A DNA stretch of 24,124 nt from Pseudomonas sp. UBA4194 (GCF_002379585.1 NZ_DFUE01000083.1:1-24124), one strand, 5' to 3'; numbered from the stretch's first letter, positions 8,198 to 16,007 are shown. Numbers and translations are program-made. Notes: generated from the letters alone by a model not told the origin.

Positions 8198-8274
8198 GAC
8201 CACGTTGGCGACCCCGCCCAATCGTGGCAGGATAACCCTGCACCACCGCCCTCCCCTGCCGCACACGGACACCT

Positions 8275-8955
8275 ATGCTCACCTGGCTCAAACGCGAAGA
8301 CCTGACCTTCCCGCCCCTGGAAAAGGCCCTGCACGAGCCCAACGGCCTGCTGGCGGCAGGTGGTGACCTGAGCCCGCAACGTCTGGTGCAAGCGTATCGA
8401 CACGGCTGTTTCCCATGGTTCGAAGCCGGCCAACCGATTCTCTGGTGGTCGCCTTCTCCCCGCATGGTGCTGTTCCCCAGCGAACTGCATGTCTCACGAA
8501 GCCTGCGCATGCTGCTGCGCCAGGAACGCTACCGGGTCACTTTCGATCAGGACTTCACCGCCGTGATCCAGGCCTGCGCCGGCCCACGCAACTACACCGA
8601 CGGCACCTGGATCACCACAGAGATGCAGGCGGCCTATCTGCAACTGCATCAGCAAGGCTTCGCTCATTCCGTCGAAGTCTGGGACGGCGACGCACTGGTG
8701 GGCGGGCTCTATGGCTTGGCCATGGGCCAGCTTTTCTTCGGCGAATCCATGTTCAGCCGCGCGGACAATGCATCCAAGGTCGGATTCGCCACCTTGGTCG
8801 AGCACCTGCAGCAGGCAGGATTCGTGCTCATCGACTGCCAGATGCACACCGGCCATCTGCAAAGCCTGGGTGCACGGGCTATCAGCCGAGCGGAATTCGC
8901 CGGATACCTCCACGACCACCTGGACAAGCCGAACACTGCCAGCTGGCATCGCTAG
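8275..8955 (+). CDS. aat: Leucyl/phenylalanyl-tRNA--protein transferase
   Basis: Transfers Leu or Phe from aminoacyl-tRNA to proteins with N-terminal Arg or Lys, making them substrates for ClpS-ClpAP (bacterial N-degron pathway). The 226-residue length is typical. Family signatures are clear: NGLLAAGGDLSPQRLVQAY, GCFPWF, WWSPSPRMVL, GTWITTEMQAAY, GGLYGLAMGQLFFGESMFS and IDCQMHTGHLQSLGA. The ribosome-binding site is weak. It is followed by bpt, and clpS-clpA lie nearby on the opposite strand, so tagging and recognition genes cluster. Neighbouring aat and infA is also seen in E. coli. Confidence 0.97.
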   Translation: MLTWLKREDLTFPPLEKALHEPNGLLAAGGDLSPQRLVQAYRHGCFPWFEAGQPILWWSPSPRMVLFPSELHVSRSLRMLLRQERYRVTFDQDFTAVIQACAGPRNYTDGTWITTEMQAAYLQLHQQGFAHSVEVWDGDALVGGLYGLAMGQLFFGESMFSRADNASKVGFATLVEHLQQAGFVLIDCQMHTGHLQSLGARAISRAEFAGYLHDHLDKPNTASWHR

Positions 8956-9013
8956 GCGAGTTATCCGGCGCTGGCTTACACTTGTTGCAATGGATTCATT
9001 CCGAGGGTTGATC

Positions 9014-9721
9014 ATGACCGAGTTGGCGCGCTTGAAGTTTTATGCCACTCAACCCCATTCGTGCAGCTACCTGCCCGAAGAACAGGCCACCACCCTGTTC
9101 CTCGATCCGAGCCAACCCATGGACGTGAATGTCTATGCCGATCTCTCGGAAATGGGCTTTCGCCGCAGTGGCGACCATCTGTATCGGCCTCATTGCCAGC
9201 GCTGCAACGCCTGTGTGCCCGCCCGCATCCCTTCCGCCGGCTTTTTGCCCAGTCGCCAGCAAAAACGCATTCTCAAGCGCAACCTGGATATCGAAGTCAG
9301 TGCTGCAACGCCAGCATTTCGCGAAGAATACTTTGATCTCTACCAACGCTACATCGAACAGCGCCATGCCGATGGCGACATGTATCCGCCGAGCAGGGAC
9401 CAATTCTCGACCTTTCTGGTCCGCGACCTGCCGTTCTCGCGCTTCTTCGAATTCCGTCTGCAGGGGCGCCTGGTAGCGGTGGCGGTCACCGATCTGCTGC
9501 CCAATGGGCTGTCGGCCGTGTACACCTTCTACGAGCCCGCCGAGGAGCGGCGCAGCCTTGGCCGATTCGCCATCCTGTGGCAAATCGCCGAGGCTCGTCG
9601 CCTGGGGTTGGAAGCGGTGTATCTGGGTTATTGGATCAAGAACTGCAAAAAGATGAATTACAAGACTCAATATCGTCCCATCGAGCTGCTGATTAATCAG
9701 AGATGGGTAACTCTGAACTGA
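9014..9721 (+). CDS. bpt: Aspartate/glutamate leucyltransferase Bpt
   Basis: Adds leucine from Leu-tRNA to proteins with N-terminal Asp or Glu, the second arm of the bacterial N-degron pathway. It belongs to the family related to eukaryotic arginyl-tRNA transferase (ATE1), which is why older annotations call it ate. The 235-residue protein has the N-terminal CSYLPEEQA motif, a HCQRCNACVPARIP cysteine cluster, and the C-terminal YLGYWIKNCKKMNYKTQYRP stretch. The ATG at 9014 is chosen because a GAGGG lies at good spacing before it and the protein starts MTELARLKFYATQPHSCSYL; the open frame extends further upstream, but only across the end of aat. It lies 58 bases after aat. Confidence 0.95.
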   Translation: MTELARLKFYATQPHSCSYLPEEQATTLFLDPSQPMDVNVYADLSEMGFRRSGDHLYRPHCQRCNACVPARIPSAGFLPSRQQKRILKRNLDIEVSAATPAFREEYFDLYQRYIEQRHADGDMYPPSRDQFSTFLVRDLPFSRFFEFRLQGRLVAVAVTDLLPNGLSAVYTFYEPAEERRSLGRFAILWQIAEARRLGLEAVYLGYWIKNCKKMNYKTQYRPIELLINQRWVTLN

Positions 9722-9726
9722 ACCCC

Positions 9727-9756
9727 TTGGCTTGAGCCCCCTTTTTCGGGCACAAT
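9727..9756 (+). promoter_or_regulatory. Candidate infA promoter
   Basis: TTGGCT at 9727-9732 and CACAAT at 9751-9756 are separated by 18 bases, a modest sigma-70 match. It would start transcription about 60 bases before infA. It is judged by eye only. Confidence 0.3.
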
Positions 9757-9820
9757 GCACGCCGCTTTTGCCTGGCGCAGTTGCACCGGGCCATTTACTG
9801 GATACCGAGGGTTTTACTGC

Positions 9821-10039
9821 ATGTCGAAAGAAGACAGCTTCGAAATGGAAGGCACTGTCGTCGACACCCTGCCCAACACCATGTTTCGCGTGGAGTTGGA
9901 AAATGGGCACGTCGTAACCGCGCATATCTCCGGCAAGATGCGCAAGAATTACATTCGTATTCTGACCGGTGACAAGGTGCGTGTTGAACTGACGCCCTAT
10001 GACTTGAGCAAAGGGCGCATCACCTACCGCGCTCGTTAA
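9821..10039 (+). CDS. infA: Translation initiation factor IF-1
   Basis: A 72-residue OB-fold protein that binds the ribosomal A site during initiation with IF-2 and IF-3. The sequence [20 protein letters not shown], then [20 protein letters not shown] and a final [11 protein letters not shown], matches bacterial IF-1 end to end, with the [14 protein letters not shown]-binding stretch intact. I chose the internal ATG at 9821 because the upstream in-frame ATG would add 22 residues unknown in IF-1. The gene stands alone between bpt and the convergent clpA, and a strong hairpin terminator follows directly. Confidence 0.97.
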
Positions 10040-10052
10040 TCAGCGACACATG

Positions 10053-10080
10053 AAAACGCCCGGCGATGCCGGGCGTTTTT
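10053..10080. terminator. Intrinsic terminator after infA, probably bidirectional
   Basis: AAAACGCCCGGC at 10053-10064 pairs fully with GCCGGGCGTTTT at 10068-10079 around a three-base loop, followed by one more T. The stem is flanked by A-run and T-run, so it can terminate infA on the plus strand and clpA on the minus strand. The remaining bases to the clpA stop (10081-10169) show nothing recognisable. Confidence 0.9.
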
Positions 10081-10169
10081 GTGTGCGTTGCGCTTGCGTG
10101 GCGGGGATGTAGGCCGCGTCTCGGTTCGCTTCGGTATCGGAGCGATCCTTGACGCGACTTACGCCACTG

Positions 10170-12440
10170 CTACGCCATTTCGGCGGTGGTTTCGAAATCG
10201 AAGGTCAACTCGCCATCCCTGATGTCGATGTGCACCACGCCACCGTGCTCGGCCAACTCGCCGAACAGGATCTCCTCGGCCAGCGGCCGCTTGATCTTGT
10301 CCTGGATCAACCGAGCCATCGGCCGCGCACCCATCTGCACGTCGTAGCCGCCCGCTGCCAACCAACCGCGCGCCGCATCGGTAACTTCCAGCTGCACACG
10401 CTTGTCTTCCAACTGCGCCTGAAGCTCGGTAAGGAACTTGTCGACCACGCTTTTGATGACTTCGTGGCTCAAGCGACCAAACTGAATGATGGTATCCAGG
10501 CGGTTACGGAATTCCGGCGTAAAGCTCTTCTTGATGACTTCCATGGCATCGGAAGAGTGATCCTGGTAAGTGAAGCCGATCGAGGCCCGCGATGCAGTTT
10601 CCGCACCGGCGTTGGTGGTCATGATCAGAATCACGTTGCGGAAGTCCGCCTTGCGCCCGTTGTTATCGGTCAAGGTGCCGTGGTCCATTACCTGCAACAG
10701 CAGGTTGAAGACTTCCGGGTGAGCCTTTTCGATTTCATCGAGCAACAACACGCAATGCGGCTGCTTGGTGATCGCTTCGGTCAACAAACCGCCCTGATCA
10801 AACCCGACGTAGCCTGGCGGGGCACCGATGAGACGCGATACGGTATGGCGCTCCATGTACTCGGACATGTCGAAACGCACCAACTCCACACCCAGCGCCT
10901 TGGCCAGCTGGCGAGCGGCCTCGGTCTTGCCGACACCGGTAGGCCCGGCGAACAGGAAGGAACCGACAGGCTTGTCCGGCGCCTTCAAACCTGCACGAGA
11001 CAGCTTGATGGCAGTGGCCAGGGAGTCGATGGCGGCGTCCTGACCGAACACGGTCAGCTTCAGGTCGCGCTCCAGATTACGCAACAACTCCTTGTCGGAG
11101 CTGGTGACGTGCTTTGGCGGAATCCGCGCGATCTTGGCCACAATGTCCTCGACCTGAGGCACCTCGATACGCTTGACCCGATTGGCCTCAGGCTGCAGCC
11201 GCTGATAAGCACCCGCTTCGTCGATGACGTCAATGGCCTTGTCAGGCATGTGACGGTCATTGATGTAGCGCGATGCCAGCTCGGCCGCCGCACGCAGTGC
11301 TTCGTCGCTGTACTCGATATTGTGGTGCTGCTCGAAACGCCCTTTCAGACCGCGCAGGATGCCGATGGTGTCTTCCACCGACGGCTCACTGACGTCGACT
11401 TTCTGGAAGCGTCGAGCCAAGGCTCGATCCTTCTCGAAAATGCCGCGAAACTCCTGGAACGTAGTCGATCCAATGCAGCGGATGTCGCCAGACGAAAGCA
11501 ACGGCTTGAGCAGGTTGGAAGCATCCATGACCCCGCCCGATGCAGCCCCCGCACCGATGATGGTGTGGATCTCGTCGATGAACAGGATGGCCTGCGGACG
11601 CTTTTTCAGCTCGCCCAGCAGCGCCTTGAAGCGCTTCTCGAAATCACCGCGATATTTGGTGCCGGCCAGCAGTGCACCCAGGTCAAGGGAATACACCACG
11701 CTGTTGGCAAGCAGGTCTGGCACCTGGCTGTCGACGATGCGCTTTGCCAAGCCTTCGGCGATGGCGGTTTTGCCCACGCCGGCCTCACCCACCAGAAGCG
11801 GGTTGTTCTTGCGCCGACGGGCGAGAATCTGAGCGACACGCTCGACTTCACTTTCACGGCCCACCAACGGGTCGATACGGCCTTGACGAGCCAGTTCGTT
11901 CAGGTTGCTGGCGTAGGCGTCGAGCGGATTGCTGGAGGAAGAAGCGTCACCGCCCTCCTCGTCGGGCATTTCCTGTTCGCCTTCGGAGCTGTCCCCGTGA
12001 CCGGGAACCTTGGAAATGCCATGGGCGATGTAGTTGACCACATCGATCCGCGCCACGCTCTGCTGCTTGAGCAGGAACACGGCCTGGCTTTCCTGTTCAC
12101 TGAAAATGGCCACCAGCACGTTGGCGCCGGTGACTTCGCGCTTGCCCGAACTTTGTACGTGGAACACTGCACGCTGCAACACACGCTGAAAGCCCAGGGT
12201 TGGCTGGGTTTCACGGTCCTCGTCATGGACGGGAATCAATGGCGTGGTGGAGTCGATGAACTCTTGCAGGTCATGCTTGAGCTTGTCGAGATTGGCGCCG
12301 CACGCACGTAAAACGGTGGCGGCGGCCTCGTTGTCCAATAGGGCCAGCAGGAGGTGTTCGACGGTCATGAACTCATGACGCTTCGAACGAGCCTCCTTGA
12401 AGGCTAGATTGAGGGTGACTTCGAGCTCGCGGTTTAACAT
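10170..12440 (-). CDS. clpA: ATP-dependent Clp protease ATP-binding subunit ClpA
   Basis: An AAA+ unfoldase that feeds substrates, including N-degron proteins delivered by ClpS, to ClpP. The 756 residues show a Clp-N domain (1-145), an acidic Ser/Glu/Asp-rich linker (about 148-171), AAA domain 1 with Walker A GEAGVGKT at 218-225 and Walker B ILFIDE at 285-290, and AAA domain 2 with Walker A GPTGVGKT at 499-506 and Walker B VLLLDE at 564-569. The ClpP-docking tripeptide is IGF at 621-623, where E. coli ClpA has IGL. It starts 29 bases after the clpS stop, so clpS-clpA is probably an operon, as in E. coli. Confidence 0.98.
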   Translation of the reverse strand: MLNRELEVTLNLAFKEARSKRHEFMTVEHLLLALLDNEAAATVLRACGANLDKLKHDLQEFIDSTTPLIPVHDEDRETQPTLGFQRVLQRAVFHVQSSGKREVTGANVLVAIFSEQESQAVFLLKQQSVARIDVVNYIAHGISKVPGHGDSSEGEQEMPDEEGGDASSSSNPLDAYASNLNELARQGRIDPLVGRESEVERVAQILARRRKNNPLLVGEAGVGKTAIAEGLAKRIVDSQVPDLLANSVVYSLDLGALLAGTKYRGDFEKRFKALLGELKKRPQAILFIDEIHTIIGAGAASGGVMDASNLLKPLLSSGDIRCIGSTTFQEFRGIFEKDRALARRFQKVDVSEPSVEDTIGILRGLKGRFEQHHNIEYSDEALRAAAELASRYINDRHMPDKAIDVIDEAGAYQRLQPEANRVKRIEVPQVEDIVAKIARIPPKHVTSSDKELLRNLERDLKLTVFGQDAAIDSLATAIKLSRAGLKAPDKPVGSFLFAGPTGVGKTEAARQLAKALGVELVRFDMSEYMERHTVSRLIGAPPGYVGFDQGGLLTEAITKQPHCVLLLDEIEKAHPEVFNLLLQVMDHGTLTDNNGRKADFRNVILIMTTNAGAETASRASIGFTYQDHSSDAMEVIKKSFTPEFRNRLDTIIQFGRLSHEVIKSVVDKFLTELQAQLEDKRVQLEVTDAARGWLAAGGYDVQMGARPMARLIQDKIKRPLAEEILFGELAEHGGVVHIDIRDGELTFDFETTAEMA

Positions 12441-12469
12441 AGCTTCACCTCATACCCAAGTGGTCGGCG

Positions 12470-12832
12470 TTAACCGTCCTTCTCGATTTCACAGAGTAGC
12501 GGATGCTGGCTTTCCCTGGCGTACTGGTTGACCTGCATGGCCTTGGTTTCGGCGATGTCGCGGGTAAACAATCCGCACACTGCCCGCCCTTCCGTGTGGA
12601 CGGCCAGCATGACCTTGGTCGCCAGCTCACGATTCAAGTTGAAAAACACCTCGAGCACTTCGACGACGAAATCCATCGGTGTGTAGTCATCATTGAACAA
12701 AACCACCTTGTACATCGGTGGCGCCTGCAATGCAGGCTTGGATTCCTGTACCGCCAGGCCCGCTGAATCGTCCTCGTGCGACTGCGGGCGGTCTTGATTG
12801 AAGGTTAGTCGAATCTGACTGAATGCATGCAT
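12470..12832 (-). CDS. clpS: ATP-dependent Clp protease adaptor ClpS
   Basis: The N-recognin that binds N-terminal Leu, Phe, Tyr and Trp and hands substrates to ClpA. With the start at 12832 (MHAFSQIRLTF) the protein has 120 residues, which fits pseudomonad ClpS. An in-frame ATG at 12847 would add only MNLLS; neither has a clear Shine-Dalgarno sequence, so the start is not certain. The core VVLFNDDYTPMDFVVEVL holds the binding-pocket residues Asn47, Asp48 and Asp49, and VHTEGRAVCG supplies the pocket histidine (His79). The N-terminal 35 residues are a flexible arm of the kind needed for delivery. It is transcribed divergently from cspD. Confidence 0.95.
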   Translation of the reverse strand: MHAFSQIRLTFNQDRPQSHEDDSAGLAVQESKPALQAPPMYKVVLFNDDYTPMDFVVEVLEVFFNLNRELATKVMLAVHTEGRAVCGLFTRDIAETKAMQVNQYARESQHPLLCEIEKDG

Positions 12833-13060
12833 GGAAAGAAGGTTCATCGTTGAGCTAATAGAAGTAGTGGGTTGACCTTGTGACCGATCGTAAGCTCGGT
12901 CGCCGCATGACCTTGACTATCGGCAAAACGGTGTTACAAACAATAGAACCCACATTGGGGAAGAAAGGTCCGCGCAGTCAACCAAATTTTTTCAATCGAA
13001 CGATTGCGCATGAAGTGGATGATACTCCAGAGCTGGAGTCCTTTGCAGAGGGATATGGGT
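12833..13060. other. Divergent clpS/cspD regulatory region
   Basis: A 228-base gap between clpS (minus) and cspD (plus). A candidate cspD promoter is TTGACT at 12913-12918 with TACAAA at 12935-12940 (16-base spacer), which would give a leader of about 110 bases. The leader contains an inverted repeat ACTCCAG-AG-CTGGAGT at 13024-13039, nine bases before the AGAGG ribosome-binding site. A small open frame across the region shows no recognisable protein and is probably chance. Confidence 0.45.
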
Positions 13061-13318
13061 ATGCTGATTGGTAAAGTCAAGTGGTTCAACAACGCCAAGG
13101 GCTACGGCTTCATTATCGAAGACGGCAAGACCGAGGACCTGTTCGCCCACTATTCGGCCATCAAGATGGACGGGTACAAGACCTTGAAGGCCGGGCAACC
13201 GGTGCGCTTCGAGATCATCCAGGGGCCAAAGGGGCTGCACGCGGTGAACATCGCCGCAGCGTCGGAAACTTCCACTCAAGCTACCGAGGTCCAGCAGCAC
13301 GTGGCCGCTGAAGCCTGA
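13061..13318 (+). CDS. cspD: Cold-shock-domain protein CspD
   Basis: A single cold-shock domain protein that binds single-stranded nucleic acid. In E. coli CspD is induced in stationary phase and inhibits replication. The 85 residues include GKVKWFNNAKGYGFI (RNP1) and DLFAHYSAI (RNP2), where classical Csp proteins usually have DVFVHF. A Gln/Thr/Ala-rich tail of about 20 residues follows the domain (ETSTQATEVQQHVAAEA). I chose the ATG at 13061 because AGAGG at 13048-13052 is eight bases away; the ATG at 13055 is too close, and the upstream in-frame start would add 19 unrelated residues. Its position next to clpSA matches E. coli. Confidence 0.93.
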   Translation: MLIGKVKWFNNAKGYGFIIEDGKTEDLFAHYSAIKMDGYKTLKAGQPVRFEIIQGPKGLHAVNIAAASETSTQATEVQQHVAAEA

Positions 13319-13423
13319 AGCAGGGGCGCCACCCCAATGGTCGCAAGCAAGCGCCCTTGAAGGATTCAGGTCTGCACCGAGAGCGCTTTCTCCCGACCAC
13401 TGGCATCGCTACAAAGCCTGCAC

Positions 13424-13456
13424 AGGCCATCCTTCGGGATGGCCTGTTTTGTTTTT
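13424..13456 (+). terminator. Intrinsic terminator downstream of cspD
   Basis: AGGCCATCC at 13424-13432 pairs perfectly with GGATGGCCT at 13437-13445 around a TTCG tetraloop, followed by GTTTTGTTTTTG. This is a textbook rho-independent terminator about 105 bases after the cspD stop. Confidence 0.92.
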
Positions 13457-13480
13457 GTCATCCGAACGGCGTATTACCTT

Positions 13481-13493
13481 TGTAGGCCCTACA
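13481..13493. promoter_or_regulatory. Palindrome upstream of idh (possible operator)
   Basis: TGTAGG-C-CCTACA is a perfect 13-base palindrome located about 25 bases before a good -10 element (TATACT at 13519-13524). Its half-sites resemble those of the inverted repeat upstream of aceA (TGTAGTG...CACTACA), but the spacing differs. The binding protein is unknown. Confidence 0.4.
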
Positions 13494-13518
13494 CAGTATT
13501 CATCCCTGCGACCAGTGG

Positions 13519-13754
13519 TATACTGCCGCAGTGACCATTGGGTCATCGCTGGTCGAGCCGGTCGAATACCGCGCCCGATCACCCCAAGGCCGGGCCGTTA
13601 TCGCTGCCTGACCGCTTGACGCTCTACTGATGCATCCAACATCACCGCGACGAATGCTCGACTTTCGCCTCATTGATGCCAACGAGCGAAAGCGCCTACC
13701 CTGCGCATCTCGAGATTCTGTGCACGCTCAGCAAAGAAGAGAGTTAATCCGAAT
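13519..13754 (+). promoter_or_regulatory. Candidate idh promoter and long 5' leader
   Basis: TATACT at 13519-13524 matches the -10 consensus at five of six positions, but the -35 region (GTATTC) is poor, suggesting an activator-dependent promoter. Transcription would start near 13531, leaving about 220 bases of leader before idh. A short inverted repeat TGACC-ATTG-GGTCA lies just downstream, around 13532-13545. I see no known riboswitch or gene in the leader. Confidence 0.4.
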
Positions 13755-15983
13755 ATGCCCACCCGCTCAAAGATCATCTACACCTTCACAGACGAAGCGC
13801 CAGCATTGGCCACCTATTCGCTGCTGCCCATCATCGAAGCCTTCACCGCTTCGTCGGATATCGCTGTAGAAACCCGCGATATATCCCTGGCCGCGCGCAT
13901 CCTGTCCAGCTTCCCCGAGCGTCTTGAGGCCGGCAAACCCGTGCCGGACGATCTCGCCGAACTGGGCACTCTGGCCACCACGCCGGAAGCCAACATCATC
14001 AAGCTGCCGAACATCAGTGCCTCGGTGCCGCAGCTCAAAGCCGCGATCAAAGAGCTTCAGGCCCAGGGCTTCGACCTGCCGGACTACCCGGACACCGCCG
14101 AATCCGACGCCGACAAGGACACTCGCGCCCGTTATGACAAGGTCAAGGGCAGCGCTGTGAACCCTGTGCTGCGCGAAGGCAACTCCGACCGCCGCGCGCC
14201 GCTGTCGGTGAAGAACTATGCCCGCAAGCACCCCCACAAGATGGGCGCCTGGGCTGCCGACTCCAAGTCCCACGTAGCGCACATGAGCAGCGGCGACTTC
14301 TACGGCAGCGAGAAAAGCGCGCTGATCGAGGCCGATGGCAGCGTCAAGATCGAATTCGTCGGCAACGACGGCAGCAGCACCGTATTGAAAGAGAAAACCA
14401 AGGTCCTGGCCGGTGAAATCATCGACTGCGCCGCCTTGAGCAAGAATGCCCTGCGCGCCTTCGTGGCCGCCGAGATCGAAGACGCCAAGCAGCAAGGCGT
14501 GCTGTTCTCCGTGCACCTGAAGGCCACCATGATGAAGGTTTCCGACCCCATCATGTTCGGCCAGATCGTCGCCGAATTCTACGAACAGGCCCTGACCAAG
14601 CACGCTGCCGTGCTGGAGCAGGTCGGCTTCAACCTCAACAACGGCATCGGCGACCTGTACGCCCGCATCAAATCCTTGCCGGCCGACCAGCAGGCACAGA
14701 TCGAGGCTGACGTTAAGGCGGTATACGCCACCCGCCCTGCCCTGGCCATGGTCAACTCCGACAAGGGCATCACCAACCTGCACGTGCCAAGCGACGTCAT
14801 CGTCGACGCTTCGATGCCGGCCATGATTCGCGACTCGGGCAAGATGTGGAACGCCGACGGCGTCCTGCAGGACACCAAGGCCGTGATCCCAGACCGCTGC
14901 TACGCCAGCATCTACCAGGCCGCCATCGAAGACTGCAAGAAACATGGCGCCTTCGATCCAACCACCATGGGCAGCGTGCCGAACGTTGGCCTGATGGCGC
15001 AGAAGGCCGAAGAGTACGGCTCCCACGACAAAACCTTCCAGATGACCGCCGATGGCGTGGTTCGCGTCAGCGACAGCAGCGGCCGCGTACTGATGGAACA
15101 GAAAGTCGAAGCCGGTGACGTGTTCCGCATGTGCCAGACCAAGGACGCGCCGATCCAGGATTGGGTCAAGCTCGCGGTCAACCGCGCCCGCGCCAGCAAC
15201 ACCCCGGCAGTATTCTGGCTGGACCCGGCTCGCGCCCACGACGCCGTGATGATCGAAAAGGTCAAGCAATACCTCAAGGATCACGACACCACGGGCCTGG
15301 ACATTCAGATCATGTCGCCGGTCGACGCCATGGCGTTCTCGCTCAAGCGCATCCGCGCCGGCCAGGACACCATCTCGGTGACCGGCAACGTTCTGCGCGA
15401 CTACCTGACCGACCTGTTCCCGATCATGGAACTGGGCACCAGCGCCAAGATGCTGTCCATCGTGCCGCTGATGAACGGCGGTGGCCTGTTCGAAACCGGC
15501 GCCGGCGGCTCCGCACCCAAGCACGTTCAGCAGCTGGTGGAAGAGAACTTCCTGCGCTGGGACTCCCTTGGCGAATTCCTGGCACTGGCCGCCTCGCTGG
15601 AGCACCTGGGCACGACCTACAACAACCCCAAGGCTTTGGTACTCGCTGCCACCCTGGACAAGGCCACTGGCCAGTTCCTGGACAACAACAAGTCGCCATC
15701 GCGCAAGGTCGGCAACATCGACAACCGCGGCAGCCACTTCTACCTTGCGCTGTACTGGGCTCAAGCCCTGGCCGCGCAGACCGAAGATGCCGCATTGCAG
15801 GCGCAGTTCGCACCGCTGGCCAAGACCCTGTCCGAGAATGAGGCAAAAATCGTTGCCGAACTCAACGCCGTTCAGGGCAAGCCTGTCGACATCGGCGGCT
15901 ACTATTACGCCAACGCCGACCTGACCCGCAAAGCCATGCGCCCAAGCGAAACCTTGAACGCCGCGATCGCATCGCTGGTGTAA
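13755..15983 (+). CDS. idh: NADP-dependent isocitrate dehydrogenase, monomeric type (IDH II)
   Basis: Oxidatively decarboxylates isocitrate to 2-oxoglutarate with NADP in the TCA cycle. The 742-residue size and the sequence (start MPTRSKIIYTFTDEAPALAT) identify the monomeric family, unrelated in size to the roughly 420-residue dimeric Icd. Residues corresponding to the Azotobacter substrate site are visible: Ser133, Asn136, Arg140 and Arg146 in GSAVNPVLREGNSDRRAPLS, and Lys256 in VHLKATMMKVSDPIMFG. The ATG follows an AGAGAG ribosome-binding site. It is separated from cspD by 436 bases. The dimeric icd gene that I recall as its neighbour in P. aeruginosa and P. putida is absent here. Confidence 0.97.
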   Translation: MPTRSKIIYTFTDEAPALATYSLLPIIEAFTASSDIAVETRDISLAARILSSFPERLEAGKPVPDDLAELGTLATTPEANIIKLPNISASVPQLKAAIKELQAQGFDLPDYPDTAESDADKDTRARYDKVKGSAVNPVLREGNSDRRAPLSVKNYARKHPHKMGAWAADSKSHVAHMSSGDFYGSEKSALIEADGSVKIEFVGNDGSSTVLKEKTKVLAGEIIDCAALSKNALRAFVAAEIEDAKQQGVLFSVHLKATMMKVSDPIMFGQIVAEFYEQALTKHAAVLEQVGFNLNNGIGDLYARIKSLPADQQAQIEADVKAVYATRPALAMVNSDKGITNLHVPSDVIVDASMPAMIRDSGKMWNADGVLQDTKAVIPDRCYASIYQAAIEDCKKHGAFDPTTMGSVPNVGLMAQKAEEYGSHDKTFQMTADGVVRVSDSSGRVLMEQKVEAGDVFRMCQTKDAPIQDWVKLAVNRARASNTPAVFWLDPARAHDAVMIEKVKQYLKDHDTTGLDIQIMSPVDAMAFSLKRIRAGQDTISVTGNVLRDYLTDLFPIMELGTSAKMLSIVPLMNGGGLFETGAGGSAPKHVQQLVEENFLRWDSLGEFLALAASLEHLGTTYNNPKALVLAATLDKATGQFLDNNKSPSRKVGNIDNRGSHFYLALYWAQALAAQTEDAALQAQFAPLAKTLSENEAKIVAELNAVQGKPVDIGGYYYANADLTRKAMRPSETLNAAIASLV

Positions 15984-16007
15984 GAGCTCGCAAGGTTGCA
16001 CCAACAG

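Larger units (their letters stand above)
7740..8274. other. Divergent intergenic region between ftsK and aat
   Basis: This 535-base gap must hold the ftsK promoter (minus strand) and the aat promoter (plus strand). I could not fix a convincing -35/-10 pair for either. Bases 8031-8167 are a palindromic repeat element and 8163-8197 a C-rich hexamer array. An imperfect hairpin (CCACG...CGTGG) spans 8200-8227 before aat. Small open frames here show no recognisable protein features. In P. aeruginosa PAO1 I recall a thioredoxin reductase gene (trxB1) in this position; no trace is visible. Confidence 0.6.

Noticed and set aside
8107..8490. Small minus-strand frames across element B with Gly/Leu repeats
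   Set aside because: The apparent peptide repeats (GLGLG, WGWGW) are translations of the hexamer array and palindrome, not protein.
10081..10169. tRNA gene between infA and clpA, as serW in E. coli
   Set aside because: The 89 bases show no cloverleaf, T-loop GTTCGA-type motif or CCA end.
10149..12311. Open frame of 720 codons on the plus strand opposite clpA
   Set aside because: Antisense to an unmistakable ClpA; no domain or ribosome-binding site supports it.
12880..13074. 64-codon frame upstream of cspD
   Set aside because: It spans the divergent promoter region, has no recognisable product, and ends inside cspD in another frame.
13767..16004. Open frame of 745 codons on the minus strand opposite idh
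   Set aside because: It covers idh almost exactly; its translation is low-complexity in Gly, Val, His and Gln with no motif. A codon-bias shadow.
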